Shown here: positions 1 to 12,400 of the stretch, piece by piece
Numbering within the stretch: the first letter of the stretch is position 1
How the letters are laid out: every line of letters starts with the position of its first letter
Made by a program: the position numbers and the translations under genes
Assembly: GCF_000471905.2 (NCBI RefSeq)
Contig: NW_006499912.1
Location: forward strand, 751,637-815,636
Reading direction: 5' to 3'
Length of the DNA: 64,000 nucleotides
Source of the DNA: Amborella trichopoda
Lineage: Eukaryota; Streptophyta; Magnoliopsida; Amborellales; Amborellaceae
The notes under the pieces: generated by a model
The model's input: the letters and a program-made list of their open reading frames with translations, nothing else
What the model was told of the DNA's origin: nothing
Databases searched by the model: none

Positions 1-186
1 TGGACTACAGATCACACTAGCTTTATCAGACCAACCCAGTGTTTCCCATGACCCACAGTCCAAGCAGAGACTCATTAGTGGGTCACCAAAGTCCGGCCGA
101 TGAGCCAGCAACTACGCTCTTGGCGAGCCATATTTGGGAAATAAAGTATGTCACCTCTTTTACCGTAATAGTTATTTATTCATGTT
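1..186. other. Left-edge intergenic DNA
   Basis: No gene, RNA or recognisable repeat was found. The short open frames have no recognisable domain. The A+T-rich composition matches the rest of the intergenic DNA. Confidence 0.4.
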
Positions 187-194
187 TTATATTT

Positions 195-428
195 GGGAAA
201 GTATACAATGAGACTATTTACCTTTGGTATATGGTCATCACAATTAATCTTGACCATTGGATGTGAATTTAGATGCATGTATTTATTCCATTGACCACGC
301 TCAAACTTCAAAAAAAATTTTCTCGAACTTTGTGGTACATGCAAGCTATCAAATTTCACATTGGATGGTTATAAGTAAATTGTAGCTTCCTTATACCAAA
401 AGTAAATGGTCTCATTGTGTACAATCCA
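195..428. mobile_element. MITE, Mutator-like, copy 1 of 3
   Basis: This is a short non-coding element with terminal inverted repeats. The left end reads GGAAAGTATACAATGAG and the reverse complement of the right end reads GGATTGTACACAATGAG, and both continue into (A/G)ACYATTTAC. Homologous copies lie at 31809-32040 and 53125-53334. The presumed 9-bp duplication here is decayed: 186-194 TTTATATTT against 429-437 CGTACATTT, 6 of 9 matching. The other two copies have perfect 9-bp duplications, which is why I assign it to the Mutator-like superfamily. It has no coding capacity. Confidence 0.75.
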
Positions 429-437
429 CGTACATTT

Positions 438-1730
438 TCCTATGCATCTATTCTTCTAGAGCTTTCTTGCACATGATTATCCATTGTTCATCTTGCATTA
501 ATTATTTCATGATTCATCGACATTGATTATTTCATAGTTGATGTGCAAGAAATTACAAACATAAGACCTCATGTTGCCTATTATTTTAAAGTATCTCTTA
601 TTTCTATTATTCTTCCACTTTTGAAGTATATATTTCATGTGTTTTATATCCTGAACTTCTTCTAATGTTATTTTGGCTTTTTGTCAAATTTATCCTTTTG
701 TTTTCTTGTTTATAAGATATATGTTCCTATGGATCATATCGCCTTGACTAGTTTGGTTTCATATCACCCATTCACTCGTTTGATTAAAACTATGTCTAAA
801 TGTAATTCTAGGAGCCCAAACTTGATTGTTACGAATAATAACCTCCTAACCTCGAATAGAGTCTGAGATGTTTAGTTCATGGAAATCTCATATCCAAATA
901 CAAGTTTTCAAGAAATCAGCTTCATACATGCATTTCATGAAAGCCACTTTCCTGTAAAACGCCACCAATTTGCATTGCCATGAGAATGTTTGTATTTTCT
1001 TGTATGCCACTTTATGACAAAACAAACATAGGAAAGTGGCTTGCCTAGCATAATCTCTGTTCTGAAGAGAGATTTCTCGTGGTCCAAGTGTTTATGAATT
1101 CAAAATCTATTTTCATAAGAAAACAATTACATCTGCATATTTTCTCGCTTGCAAACTAGTCGAGCTCTCTGCTTCTCTCTCTAACCTATGTTCCATTTAT
1201 TGAGGAATATTTAGCATCGATTTGGTGCTTTTATTATTATCTTAACCTTTTTGTTCAAAAATTTCAGAAAACATTTCCATAATTTTTGTTGTTAATTGCA
1301 ACTTTTATGTTCTTGTTATTTCTTTGGATTTCTTAAATTTTTCAGTAATTTTCTACATCTATTGGTGATTTATTTGTGGGTCCTTTTTAATTTTTTGGGT
1401 AAATATTGTGGGTCCTTTATATTGTAGTGGTTGGTATGTAATTTGTGTGCGAGTAGTTGATTTTTGTAATCTTGAAAGGTTTTCTGGTTTTGTATTTCAT
1501 GTATTTTTCTTTGTATCATAAAGAGGTCAAGATAGAAATTGTAAAGATCAAGAGCTATAATCTGTTCAAATTTAATGATGCTTACCTAGGGGTTTATATG
1601 CTAGCATTATGTGAATTATTGAGGCTAATAAGATGTGGTACCTTTGCCTGCTTATTTATCACTAAATTACTATAGCTGACTTCGTTTTATACTTTAATAC
1701 TCTCATGGGTGCCTGCTTGTTTTAAAAAAA
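438..1730. other. Intergenic DNA, no gene seen
   Basis: A+T-rich sequence. The two open frames of 60-72 codons show no recognisable domain. The only structure noted is the inverted repeat at about 940-1043, listed separately. Confidence 0.4.
940..1043. repeat. Short inverted repeat / hairpin
   Basis: AAGCCACTTTCCT near 941-953 is matched by its exact reverse complement AGGAAAGTGGCTT near 1031-1043, with a loop of about 77 bases. It could be the end pair of a very small MITE or a chance hairpin. No target duplication was identified. Confidence 0.45.
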
Positions 1731-3078
1731 AAAATTATCACTAATATATCTTAATTTTTATCTATTTAGAAAAAAAAACTCTCAACTTTTATAAACCTCA
1801 CCCACACTTTTTCTTGTTTTTTTTCTTGAATTTTGAGTTTTTTTTTTTTACCAAAATAACCTTAACGGTAGTTGTATTACCGTTAAGCCAAGTACCTTTA
1901 ATTACCGTAAAAACTAATCCATGTTATACGCCATTTTAATTACCGTAAAAACTAACCCATGTTACCAACCCACGTTATAGGCCACTCAAAATGCCGTAAA
2001 CCCTTTTTTCTGTTCATAGTTATCTCTTTCATCTTTCTATTTTTTTATGTTTATCTCTTGTTTCTCTCTCTAATTCTTTTTAATATTTCTCTTCATTCTC
2101 TCTCTACTTACTTCATCAACCCAACAAACACGATTCCAACACGATACAAATCTAACTCTATCTAAATTTTCATAGGGGATGGGATTGAAGGGAGTTTTTA
2201 TAGGGGATGGTAATGTACTCATAGGTTGTTATACAAATATCTTTGGAGAGAGAAAGAGAGTTAGAGAGAGATAAGATTTAGGACGTATTTGATAAGTAGA
2301 AGTTTCTGAAAGTGGGAGTTAAATGTCTCACTTCCATATTTGATATTACCGTGTGAAAGCTTTCAAATGGAAATGTGACTTTCCATGTAGCTTTTTTTTT
2401 AGTGTTAAAATGAGTTCATTTTTGGAAGAACAGTCATCTATAACAATGGAAGAGCAGTTTTAGTCCCTTTCACTCCCAAAAACTCCATGTGTCAAACATA
2501 TCCTTGGTGAGAAATAAGAGATAAAAAAGAATTAAAGAAAGAAAGAATAAATAAATATTAAAAAGAATTATATAGAGAAAGAATAAATAAATATTAATAA
2601 GAATTAGAGAGAGAAATAAGAGATAAACATAAAAAGAATTAGAGAGATGAAATGGATGAATATAAACAGAAAAAAAGAGTTTATGATATTTTTGAGTGCC
2701 GTATAACTTGTGTTAGTTTTTACGGTACTGTATCAGATGAGTTAGTTTTTACTTAAAATGCCATATTACATGGGTTAGTTTTTACGGCACTTAAAAGTGG
2801 ATTAGTTTTTACGTTACTTAAAATGCATATTACATGGGTTAGTTTTTACGGTACTTAAAATGCATATTACATGGGTTAGTTTTTACGGCACTTAAAATAT
2901 GGTAGAAACATGAGTTAGCTTTTACAGTACTTAAAATGTTGTATAAAGAAAAAAATGTTGTACAATGAAAAAAATGTCGCATAAGGAAAAAAAAAAAGGG
3001 TGTGGGCGAGGTTTATGAAAAATAAACTTTTTTTTTTCTAAATAGATAAAAATTAAAGTATATTTGTAATAACTTCCC
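1731..3078. mobile_element. Foldback (long-TIR) Mutator-like element
   Basis: A 1348-bp non-coding element with very long imperfect inverted arms. The outer 75 bases of the left arm (from TTATCACTAATATA through the Cs of CCTCACCCACAC) reappear inverted at about 3003-3078, where the end reads GGGAAGTTATTAC on the minus strand. Farther in, the arms share inverted purine- or pyrimidine-rich blocks (around 2030-2110 and 2510-2640) and inverted copies of GTTAGTTTTTACGG. The 9-bp sequence TTAAAAAAA occurs on both sides (1722-1730 and 3079-3087), consistent with a Mutator-type target duplication, although its simple composition weakens that evidence. No transposase is present. Confidence 0.7.
2695..2935 (+). 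repeat. Subterminal tandem repeat in the foldback element
   Basis: About five imperfect copies of a roughly 45-base unit containing ACATGGGTTAGTTTTTACGG followed by YACTTAAAATGC. Shorter inverted copies of the same unit sit in the left arm near 1900-2000. Such subterminal arrays are typical of foldback-type elements. Confidence 0.65.
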
Positions 3079-3087
3079 TTAAAAAAA

Positions 3088-3423
3088 GGTGTACGGTCTT
3101 TTATTTAACACTCATGCTGCTGCGTAGGTTTCTTTTTTTTAAAAAAATATAATCAATAATACAAAGTGATCATAACATTTCTATAAAATGGCCAGGTTCC
3201 TCTAAATTCTAGATAGGTTACCAAACACAATATTTTCGAGTACAAGGCTTTAGATCATCCAGCTCCATAGGGATTATGAAATTCCAGGTTCTAGAAAACT
3301 AGAAGCTTCCCGTTGTCAAAGAGGGTGCATCGATTCTAGGGTGTCTTGGGGACCTGTGGGCACCTAAAATTCTTCCTTATAACGTTTATCTTCACACGTA
3401 GGGCATTCCAATCTTTACCATGT
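3088..3423. other. Intergenic DNA, nothing recognised
   Basis: No open frame, repeat or RNA recognised between the foldback element and the GGCC-rich relic. Confidence 0.35.
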
Positions 3424-3917
3424 AGGGGTGGCAATGGTCCGGATGGCCTGGCCCATCCCGATTAGCTGGACCCTAAAAAATTAGGGCCTGGCCATGAAAT
3501 GTAGTATGAGGGTCGGGCCAGGCCCAAGCAACCACACACCATGGGGAAAAGCCCATCCAGTCTTGGGCCCTCCCTTTCTTTATTTTTTTCTTTCTATTTT
3601 TTCTATTTGGCTTGGTCCATCCTGGGCCGGCCGGGCTCAACCTTTTTATTTATTTATTTTCCTTTTATTTTTTTAATGTTTTATTTGGCCTCACCCGGCC
3701 CAACCCAACCTAATCATGCCAGGTCCTAATAAGGCTAGGGATGGGCCTGGGCCTGGCCTTGGGCCTAGGCCTCTTTGGCTTAATCAGGGTTGGGCTGGCC
3801 TGGGCTTGGGCAGGCCCTATAGGGACTAGGGCTAGGCTAGAGCTAGGTTTGAGCAGGTCCACTGCCCTAGGTCGGACCCCATGCCCAGCCTACTCCTATC
3901 CTGTTTTACCCTTACAA
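3424..3917. mobile_element. GGCC-rich hAT-like non-autonomous relic
   Basis: A sharply G+C-rich patch in A+T-rich surroundings, built from repeats of GGGCCTGGCC and GGCCCAAGC. It opens with TAGGGGTGGCAATGG, the same end sequence as the better-preserved element at 54559-55748. Its right end, near TTTTACCCTTA, is a decayed match to the inverted end. No 8-bp target duplication could be seen. Three overlapping open frames of 60-67 codons cross it but are compositional. Confidence 0.5.
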
Positions 3918-4139
3918 GGAAATAGCACAATAAACCTTACTTAGGATAGATACTGCCATTTTGAAGTGGAGATGGTGATGGAGAGAATGTGGGCCTATCA
4001 TAATCTGGTCTGCCTGACACTTCATCACCATCTATAATGATTTTGGACGGTGATGAGTCAAGGACCATGACTTTCCAGAGTCCTTAGTACTAGCATAGAA
4101 TTTCTGTCCATTAAAATACCAGACCATCGTAAAAACACC

Positions 4140-4237
4140 CATTCGTGCAATGCAATTCACTTCAGTGTTATTCAGTTCTCTGTGGGAAGCCGATTTTGGG
4201 TTAGAGAGAGAGAGAGAGAGATTCGGGTTGCATTAGG

Positions 4238-4268
<31 letters not shown>

Positions 4269-4353
4269 TATTTGGGTTGCATTAGGAATTAGATAGAGAG
4301 ATTTGGCAAATTGAGATTGCCACAATATTTGAGGCGGTAACAGCTCCTGACTG
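4140..4353 (+). promoter_or_regulatory. Probable 5' UTR exon and core promoter of the DRG gene
   Basis: The stretch carries two GA microsatellite blocks (about 4205-4221 and 4243-4268), each next to a copy of TTTGGGTTGCATTAGGAATT or its close variant, so part of the leader is duplicated. GA/CT tracts are common in plant 5' UTRs. The coding exon at 6384 is preceded by a polypyrimidine tract and CAG (ending 6365), so the leader is probably spliced. The donor is unresolved, with GT at 4337 or 4354. No convincing TATA box was identified. Placement is inference from position and composition. Confidence 0.4.
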
Positions 4354-5019
4354 GTTTGTCTTCCCTTTCCTTCCATTTATTCTCTCTCCTAGTTTTTCTA
4401 TTTCGCGAACTGATTTCATTCTATCAGATAAGTTTCCACAGTATAGGAACTCTTTTAACTCCTTTCATGGTTGCAAGACTCCGTCGACAAACATGATTCT
4501 GTATTATAATTTCACGTTTCATTCTTGCTCTTATATTCTCCTTTTCGAATTTGTTAATGCTTCTGTGTTGTTTCAATTGTCGCAGCATCAAATTTTCGCC
4601 TTTTATTTTGTGATCGATTAATAGGTAGAGGAATTCATGATTGACACAAAGGTTGTCCTGCCAATTGGTACACGATTTCCTCCATTTCACTCCCAATGAA
4701 ACGAACTTGGTGCCTACTAAGTTTCGAGTTTCAAATGTAAAATATGACTGCCACTTGAATGCTGTGATAAATAATGTTTGGTGTTATTTATAACAATTAA
4801 AAGAAAGTTTTGATGTTGTATAATCTCATTTGCATTGGAAACAATGCAGCATACAGTGCAATTGGCTAGGTTCACAGGGTCCTGTTTTCCGACTCATGTA
4901 GTGTTTTATAGTTTCACAGTTTCAACTGTACAAAGAAAACCTATAGCAAACAAAGGTAGCTACCCTTTAATCTCATACTGCCCTGAAAACACATCGCGGG
5001 TTATGAACTGCCTACTTAA

Positions 5020-5272
5020 TGGAAACCATTTATTAATGGGGAGAATAGCCACACTCCAGATCTTATGGCAGAACACTTGATCCATGGGGAGGTAAAGAAA
5101 CCACTCCAATACACCCATGCCTCTAAGTACATTTAATCTGACAGAAAACATTTATTAGTGGGGAGAATAGCCTTACTCCAGATCTTATGGCAGAACACTT
5201 GATCCATGGGGAGGTAAAGAAACCACTCCAATGCACCAATGCCTCTAAATACTTTTAATTTGACATTTCAAC
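5020..5272 (+). repeat. Tandem duplication, 122-bp unit
   Basis: Two near-identical consecutive copies in the presumed 5' UTR intron. GAGAATAG starts at 5041 and again at 5163, followed by matching sequence through GGGGAGGTAAAGAAACCACT. Both copies contain the 19-bp run CTTGATCCATGGGGAGGTA. The few differences suggest a fairly recent duplication. Confidence 0.85.
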
Positions 5273-5493
5273 ATTTCACCCTACCCCTTACTCTTTTTAT
5301 CACACATGATCTGACATCTTCGTGACAATGGCTTTATATGCTTTCTTACTGCCTGTATCTGACCTTCTACCATGTGTACCAATTCAAGCAGCGCAACAAC
5401 TATTATGCAAATTGAATATATCTAATGTGTGTCAGATGTATAACATGATGCACATGTTTTTCCTTGATAATCAACAAAGTCACAAAAGTATAT

Positions 5494-5577
5494 ATTGAGT
5501 AGTTTTCCCTAGTCCATAATTATTGAGTAGTTTTCCCTAGTCCATAATTATTGAGTAGTTTTCCCTAATTCATAATT
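5494..5577 (+). repeat. 28-bp minisatellite, three copies
   Basis: Three consecutive copies of a 28-base unit beginning ATTGAGTAGTTTTCCCTA, at 5494, 5522 and 5550. The third has slight divergence. A (TA)n microsatellite follows at about 5587-5611. Confidence 0.9.
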
Positions 5578-6383
5578 TTTCCTCGTATATATATATATAT
5601 ATATATATATAGTATTTTTTTAATTTTCTTATGAGCTTGTTTTTATATTTGAAGAATGCACTAGACTATTTAACGTTGATTTTCTTTGCTAACAAGAAAC
5701 CTTGCTTTTAATTTTTTCACTTCGTTATGTAACTACATACAACCTCTCATATTCTTTGAGTAATTATTTCTATAGGTTTTTTGGTTGATGTTATTTTTTA
5801 CTTGACAAAGGTATGACTCAGTCGTTTATGTTCATTGTCAAATTTTGTGTTTTGTTCTCTATGATATAAATGACCATTGAGAATAACATTTTAATTTTGG
5901 GTTTATATTTATTGTTCCTAAGGGTACAACTAGCATTTGCAAATAATAGCCTCTCCACTCAGTTATACTCCAGTTATTATGACCTTGTATAAATTGAATT
6001 TCTGTGTGTAGTTAGGAATCATCTGAGTTTGTGTGATGGTCTTGGTACAAGAGAATTTTTGAGTCTTATGAATATAGTACTGGCAGGGAAAAAATGTCTT
6101 TCTTGATTTTCCTCTGAAGATAAAATTCAGTTTCTTATGTTTATTATCAATTTTCATCTGCTGCAGTTTTATATATACTCTGAATAGCACAGTTACTTTG
6201 GATTTGTATATCCTTTTCACTCAGCAAACAACCCAGCAACTGTGAGAAGTTAATTGCCGGTTTATTTTACTTGAACTATCGGTAGTCCATTCACCCTGTC
6301 TCTTTGTTTTCGCAAGTAAGAATAAATCAATTTTATTTTAACTTTTTTATTTTTCCTTTTTCCAGAAGGAAAACTCAAGAAAG

Positions 6384-6453
6384 ATGGGTATCATTGAGAA
6401 GATTAAGGAAATAGAAGCCGAAATGGCACGGACACAAAAGAACAAAGCCACAG
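6384..6453 (+). CDS. DRG: DRG coding exon 1
   Basis: Encodes residues 1-23 plus the first base of E24. The ATG at 6384 is supported by the conserved DRG2 N-terminus. The donor is GTTCTC at 6454. The exon is preceded by a polypyrimidine tract ending TTTTTCCAG at 6365, so the 18 bases upstream of ATG are probably leader. Confidence 0.95.
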
Positions 6454-9400
6454 GTTCTCCCCGGCATCCCTCTTTGTTTTTTACATGCTCTTTGCCATGT
6501 TGTCATTATCTCCCTCCATGTTTTGTGGTTGTCTTGCAGATATAATTTTATATTAATTAAACTAATGGTTGCTGTAACTGATGCTTGTACTTCAATCTAG
6601 TGGAATAATCATCATCATCATCATTCTAGCTTTATCCCAACTATTTGCGATCGGCTATACAAATCTTATTCTGTAGGTTTAGGTTTCATGAAAAGATGTG
6701 GTAAAGTTTTGTGCTGGCTGCCCTACCTAACACAACCATAGTCCTTTATCACGGCACGGGACCAACATGATCGGCTTGGGACCGGCCATGGCGGAGTTAA
6801 TATAGTGGAATAATACTGTACTAGAAAATTTTCCTGTCATCAACTAGACAGCTAAGCAGAAAACTCTCCCATAGGCCATGGTAACTTGGGCTTGAGAGTA
6901 CATGTAAAACATCAGTAATATATATAATTGAGTGAAGAAAAAAATATTAAAATACAAATTGGGATCGAACACAATGAAACTGAGCAGTGGATTGGAAAAA
7001 TCATTGATTCCATTGTCCAAAAGTCATTCAACTTTGTGTTTTTAATCATTAGGAAATTTGTGCTCTTTATAGCATCATGTGATTTCCACAAAATTCTTAT
7101 TTTTGTGATTCGATGGAATACATAACTACGTGATGGAATCCATCCTTGATTCATCAAATGATACATGGTGGAACATGAACATTATTGTTAAAAAGGTGTA
7201 CAGTTAGTTGTTGTCATTTCATGTTCATATGCGGGATACTATCACTGTTAGACTTTGGCTAGGGCCATAGCCTTCCGCGGCATAGTATTCATCCATTATT
7301 AGTTGCTAAAGGTGCCTAATAATTGTCTATGGAACAAGATGTCGGAAGATTCAGAGGTAAGTTTCTATTAGGAATTGATAATTAATTCCCAAGGGTGCTT
7401 TGTTTGTTGGAGCATGGATGCTGCTGCCAAGATATAAGGTTCTTGCAACTAGTGTTCCGTGGTCCCAACTAAAAGGATATGCTGAATGGCTTTCTTTAGC
7501 CTTTAGTTGTTAGCACCCCAATAATATTTGAAACAAGTGGACCATGTTTTTCCAAATGAAAGTTATTGCATGGAACATCTGGGGTTTGGATGACTTTGCA
7601 AAGGAGAAATTCATTTGAATCTTTACCATTAAACTTCTTCCTAAAATCTTAGTCATTTCTTAAATTAAACTAGATTCCTAAAATCTTGGTCATTTCTTAA
7701 ATTAAACTAGCTTCCTTAACCCTAGCCTGAATTTGATCCACTTGGGATAGGGCAAAATCTTGGTCATTTCTTAAATTAAACTAGATTCCTTAACCCTAGC
7801 CTGAATTTGGTCCATTTGGGATAGGAGGCCTTACATCCGGGACTCCCAGCTTGACAGCATTTAGAGGAATCTGGAGTATGCAGGACTCGTCAGACTTTTC
7901 TGTCTTACAATTACTTTCTTGTATCTAACATTGTCCTTGGAAGCCCACAATGATCTAAGGTTCAAACAGACCAAACTTCAAGGTCCAGTTTTGGGCGGAA
8001 CTTGACCAATTCCAAACCTTCAATCCCCTTCCCTGCTGCTTGGGATGGGGTGAAGGTGGGGCTTAGGTTTCTGGTGGATGGGTGGTGAGTTCAATGTGAC
8101 CAGATGGTCCTATCTTATGAAACAATGTGGGGGCTGCATCACTGCAATTATGAGTGGCTTCTCTGAGTTCATGTATTGGCACCAGTGTTATCAGCTTTGC
8201 TCTAGAGGCTTCTTTGGTTTGGCTGGGAAAATGGAAGAGCTTTGGGGCTTCAGGGGGAAGACCTTGTTCTTTTTGGCTACACGATTTTCGTGCGTATTGT
8301 GCTAACCCATTTTTATAGACCACATGTAGCATTTGTAAACCTTCACTCACATCATTAAGTCCATTCATCAAAAAGAATTTATCTCCACTTTCCTTTTTCT
8401 ACATTCTTGTTAAATGACAGGTGTAAAATCTATTTTGCTGATGCATATCTAGATGATATTTTTAATCAAAGAAAGAGGTGTAAATATCATTTGTGAAGGT
8501 GTAAAAATTTGCAAGATTTCACACATGCACATGTGGGGCATGCATCCAAGGTGTAAGATTTGCAAATTTTCTAAAACTATTGAGTTGCATGTATGTGCTC
8601 GAATAGCACTTATTACTAATTTTTTGTCATAACTTATTCATACTGATTCTTGTCATTGTACAATCGCTTCATATTACCTACTGTATGTCTATTGCCAACA
8701 ATTCATTTGGAATTTTTGATTTTCGATAGAAGTTTGTATACCCATTACTTGATTGTTATTATTTGATAGCTCAAAAGAGAAGATACTTTTTGGGAATTGG
8801 GCTTATTGACAGAAAATGTTAATTTTATTATTTACGGTTTGAGGAGTTGGATGATCTCTCCTTTAAGCTATTGAATAACAACATGCAAAATCCTTTCCAA
8901 GATAACTTGTACGGAGAAGCCCATAATAAAATCTGTACCCTCAATTATACTTGAGTATTTAGAGCCAAGCCGACTTATGGCATTTGATGATTCCTCTCAT
9001 ACATGAAGATCACACCTGTGGATTCTGCGGGATATGGATTTCCTTCTGTTCTCAACAAATTTGAGATTCAAAGCAATTGTGGGAGGACTGTCTGCAAACA
9101 TGTATCTGGAATCAGATCCTTGAAGACATTTGGTCAAGGTCGGTATTAGTCAATCACCTGTACTTCATCCATAGTGGACCTTCTGAACAACCTTATGATG
9201 ATTTCCAGGTCGACATTTTAATCAGTTTCAGCTTGTTCCCCTCCTTTCAGGCTTCACGTCACAACTTAGCAATCATAACCACAGCGATTCCTTTGGACTG
9301 TCTGACCAACCATATTCTGAGAATTAGACATCAATTAATGGTTGTTAAATATGTGATATTATGGTAGTAGTTCATATGGATTAGAGGAGGGAAGAACTCA

Positions 9401-12400
9401 CTCTATTATTATTATTTGGTCGCTAGAACTTAGGTAGTTTAGCAATGTCAAACATATGAATGGAATTTACCTCTCAGACCCACAGATTCCATTCTTACTT
9501 ACGGATGTCCCAGATTATAATGCTTTTGGGCAGATTATGTATCACTTTATACTTTTATGACTGGTTATCTAATTGCTTGGAATTTATGTTATGATAGTCG
9601 AATGAGTGTTTGTTGCAAGCTACTTTCAGGTTTTACCTCAGTTTCTCCCTTATTTGAATTTGGCAGCCCTAGTTCATATACATTAACCTTCCTCTTTGGC
9701 TACTCCGTAGTATTCTAAGCTCTTTGCTATATTCTTCTTGTTTTGCTTCAATGATCTTGTTGCCTTTTTAGGATTATAACTGTCTTAAACTGTCATATCT
9801 GTCAGATTTAATATTGCCCATGGACTTCTGTTTTCATTTATGCTGTTCTTATTGCTTGTTTCTTCCTTTTCACCATGCTTAACAAAGTTTGCCAAAAACG
9901 TAGCAATATCTCAACATTCATGTATTCATCTCATGCTTTAGTTGCATTAAGAGAAAATTTGTGTTTTGCTCTACTTTATACACTTAATTTTTCTATCAGC
10001 CATTTAGTGATGTATCATTCAGTCTATTGACTAACATCCATCATTATGTTGGTAGAGTATCATCTGGGACAACTCAAAGCAAAAATTGCAAAGTTGAGGA
10101 CGCAGTTGCTGGAACCTCCAAAGGTACTTGTCTTGTTTGCAGATGACCGAATTCTTTATTTTGTTTGTCTATTCCATGCTTATAAATTGCAAATAGATCT
10201 TTTATTAGGTCTATAGTGATATTATCATTAGAAACCAAAATATATTTAAGGTGAAAATCGTGCCTGACTTTTGCAAATGCCAGAAATACACTTTGGGACT
10301 AGCTTGTTAGGACTTACTTTTCATCATTTCCTTCCTGTGATTGTTAGCCTTTATTAATGCTTCTCATATCACACTGTTATGACTTGACATTGCCATTTGT
10401 GGGTTGCCTTGTCTAGATTATGTTATTTTTCTGAATGCGGTTTTGAATTAGTCACAGCTTGAAATATTTTTGCAGCTATGGAACTGTTTTATTCATTTTT
10501 ATGCTAAAACTCTGAATTTTAAGTCATGAATATTTGGGAACAGCTGTTCTCTTCGTTATTCTTTCTGGGCACAGAAAGAGTAACTTATTAATAAATCAAT
10601 TACACAAATAGCACACCCCAGGGGGGGCAAAAACATCTAATAGAAAACTACAAATTTGACTGAGTGACAGTGGAAGTTGATTTTCAACCTAGAGGCTATT
10701 AGTCCTGAGGAAAAATATGGAAAGAATGGGGAGGGGGTGGGGGGTTTATATTCTAGGTTTATAGTCCAATAATGGGACTCGCCTGTTAGTTACAAGGATT
10801 GATAGATCAGTTGTCTTGGGGGATTGGGAGAGTCATATTTTGGCATCAATCAAAAAGGCTACCTAAGCCAGTTCAGGACCATTGTTCTGCTGGTACCCAA
10901 CCAGGTAGAAGAGGCCTATCCGTATTCAGGTTTGAGCTGATGTAACATCGGGGATTCAAGAATATGGTTAGAAATGATGGGTGTATCTTGGCCTATTAGG
11001 GATAAGTAGTTTACATGGGCAAACATGTCTTGTGCTTTCCCTTCTTTATCATTGAATTATTTTCATGGTATCTAAGCTCAAGGTTGGAGATTGATCCAAG
11101 TAGCTAAGATTGAAATGTCAAGTCAAACCCCAATAACATTTTTTTCCTTTTCATTCAAACCATAATTCTTCTCTCCTCAAACCCTATCTGTCTTCTCAAA
11201 CCCTATTTCTCATCAATTCTCAACCTATTCTTCTTTCTGGATTCTTGTTCATTCCTGATCTCTAACTGTTCATTCCTGATCTCTAACTTTACTTTCTTTA
11301 AAAACCCTAATTTTGATTCTCTCTTAAAAAAGAAGAAGAAGCTAATATTGATTCTGGTTCATTCCACAACATCTTCTCTCTTACATTGGATCTGAAAATT
11401 TCAGCTTTGAAAATCCCAAAATCTCATCTTCATCTTGATCTCTCTAATATTGGATCTGAAAATCTTAGATCTGATATCCCTAACTCTCCCTTCTTTATCT
11501 CAGTCTCTTATATCATATCTGAAAATCTCATATCTGAAAATCCCTGACTCTCTTCATCTCGATCTCTCTTATATTATTAGATCAATATCCCTAACTCTTT
11601 TTTTTTATTCGTATTTCAAATTATTTATTTGTTCTCATTCCAAACTTGAAATCTTACCTCTTTCCATCCTTAAATTCAGACCCTATCATTCTCTTTTCAG
11701 CGCCAATATCAAGTATGGCTTCCTTATCTACAAGTTTCTCTTTCTCACCTTCCACATATGGTTTCTATTATTTGTACTTCCCAGTTTCATAATATCAAAA
11801 TCCAAGTTCTACTCTTGAATGGGCTAAAACTGATGGGATATCTCAATGGAGCCCTAATGTCTCCACTAGCTCTTATTGAAAAAGAAATTGTACTTGAAGA
11901 TGACAGAGAAAAGATGAAAGTGGTCTCTAATCCTGAATTTGATAGCTGGTTTGCCTCGTACCAGTCTTTAATCGGTTGGTGAAATTTTACTCTTTCTTGA
12001 GACATTTTGTCTCAAATGACGGGTGTTCGTTCAACCAAGCAATTATGGGATCTTCTTCATGAGATTGATTCTCAACCATCCAAGGCAAGCTTGACGCATA
12101 TTCGCCGTCAACTCCAAAGTGTAAACGAGAGAATTCTACCATTAGTGAGTGTTTCAACAAGGTGAGGGGATGTTATTATTAGTTAGCTGCCATTGGCTAT
12201 GATGTTAGCGATGATGATAAGGTGCTCTACTTGCTTGGAGGATTAGGTGAAGGGTATGATGTGTTTGTCACATCGGCCTTGTCTAGACCAGCTACACCTG
12301 GTTTCAATGAGCCGTACCCTCTCTTGTTGCAACATGAAGTCTTATTCAGGAAAAACCAGTTGAAGGCAAAGGAAGACAATAATGATGTCTTAAATGTCAA

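Larger units (their letters stand above)
6454..10055 (+). other. DRG intron 1 (3.6 kb)
   Basis: A GT-AG intron containing an RTE-LINE tail in reverse orientation (6597-6800), a short tandem array (7640-7830) and an L1 LINE endonuclease fragment (7555-8210). The remaining sequence, 8340-10055, is A+T-rich with no recognisable gene. The 96-codon open frame at 9077-9367 has no recognisable domain. Confidence 0.85.

Noticed and set aside
11435-11818. 127-codon frame ahead of gag
   Set aside because: It is serine/leucine-rich low-complexity leader of the copia element. The gag-like motifs begin downstream in other frames.
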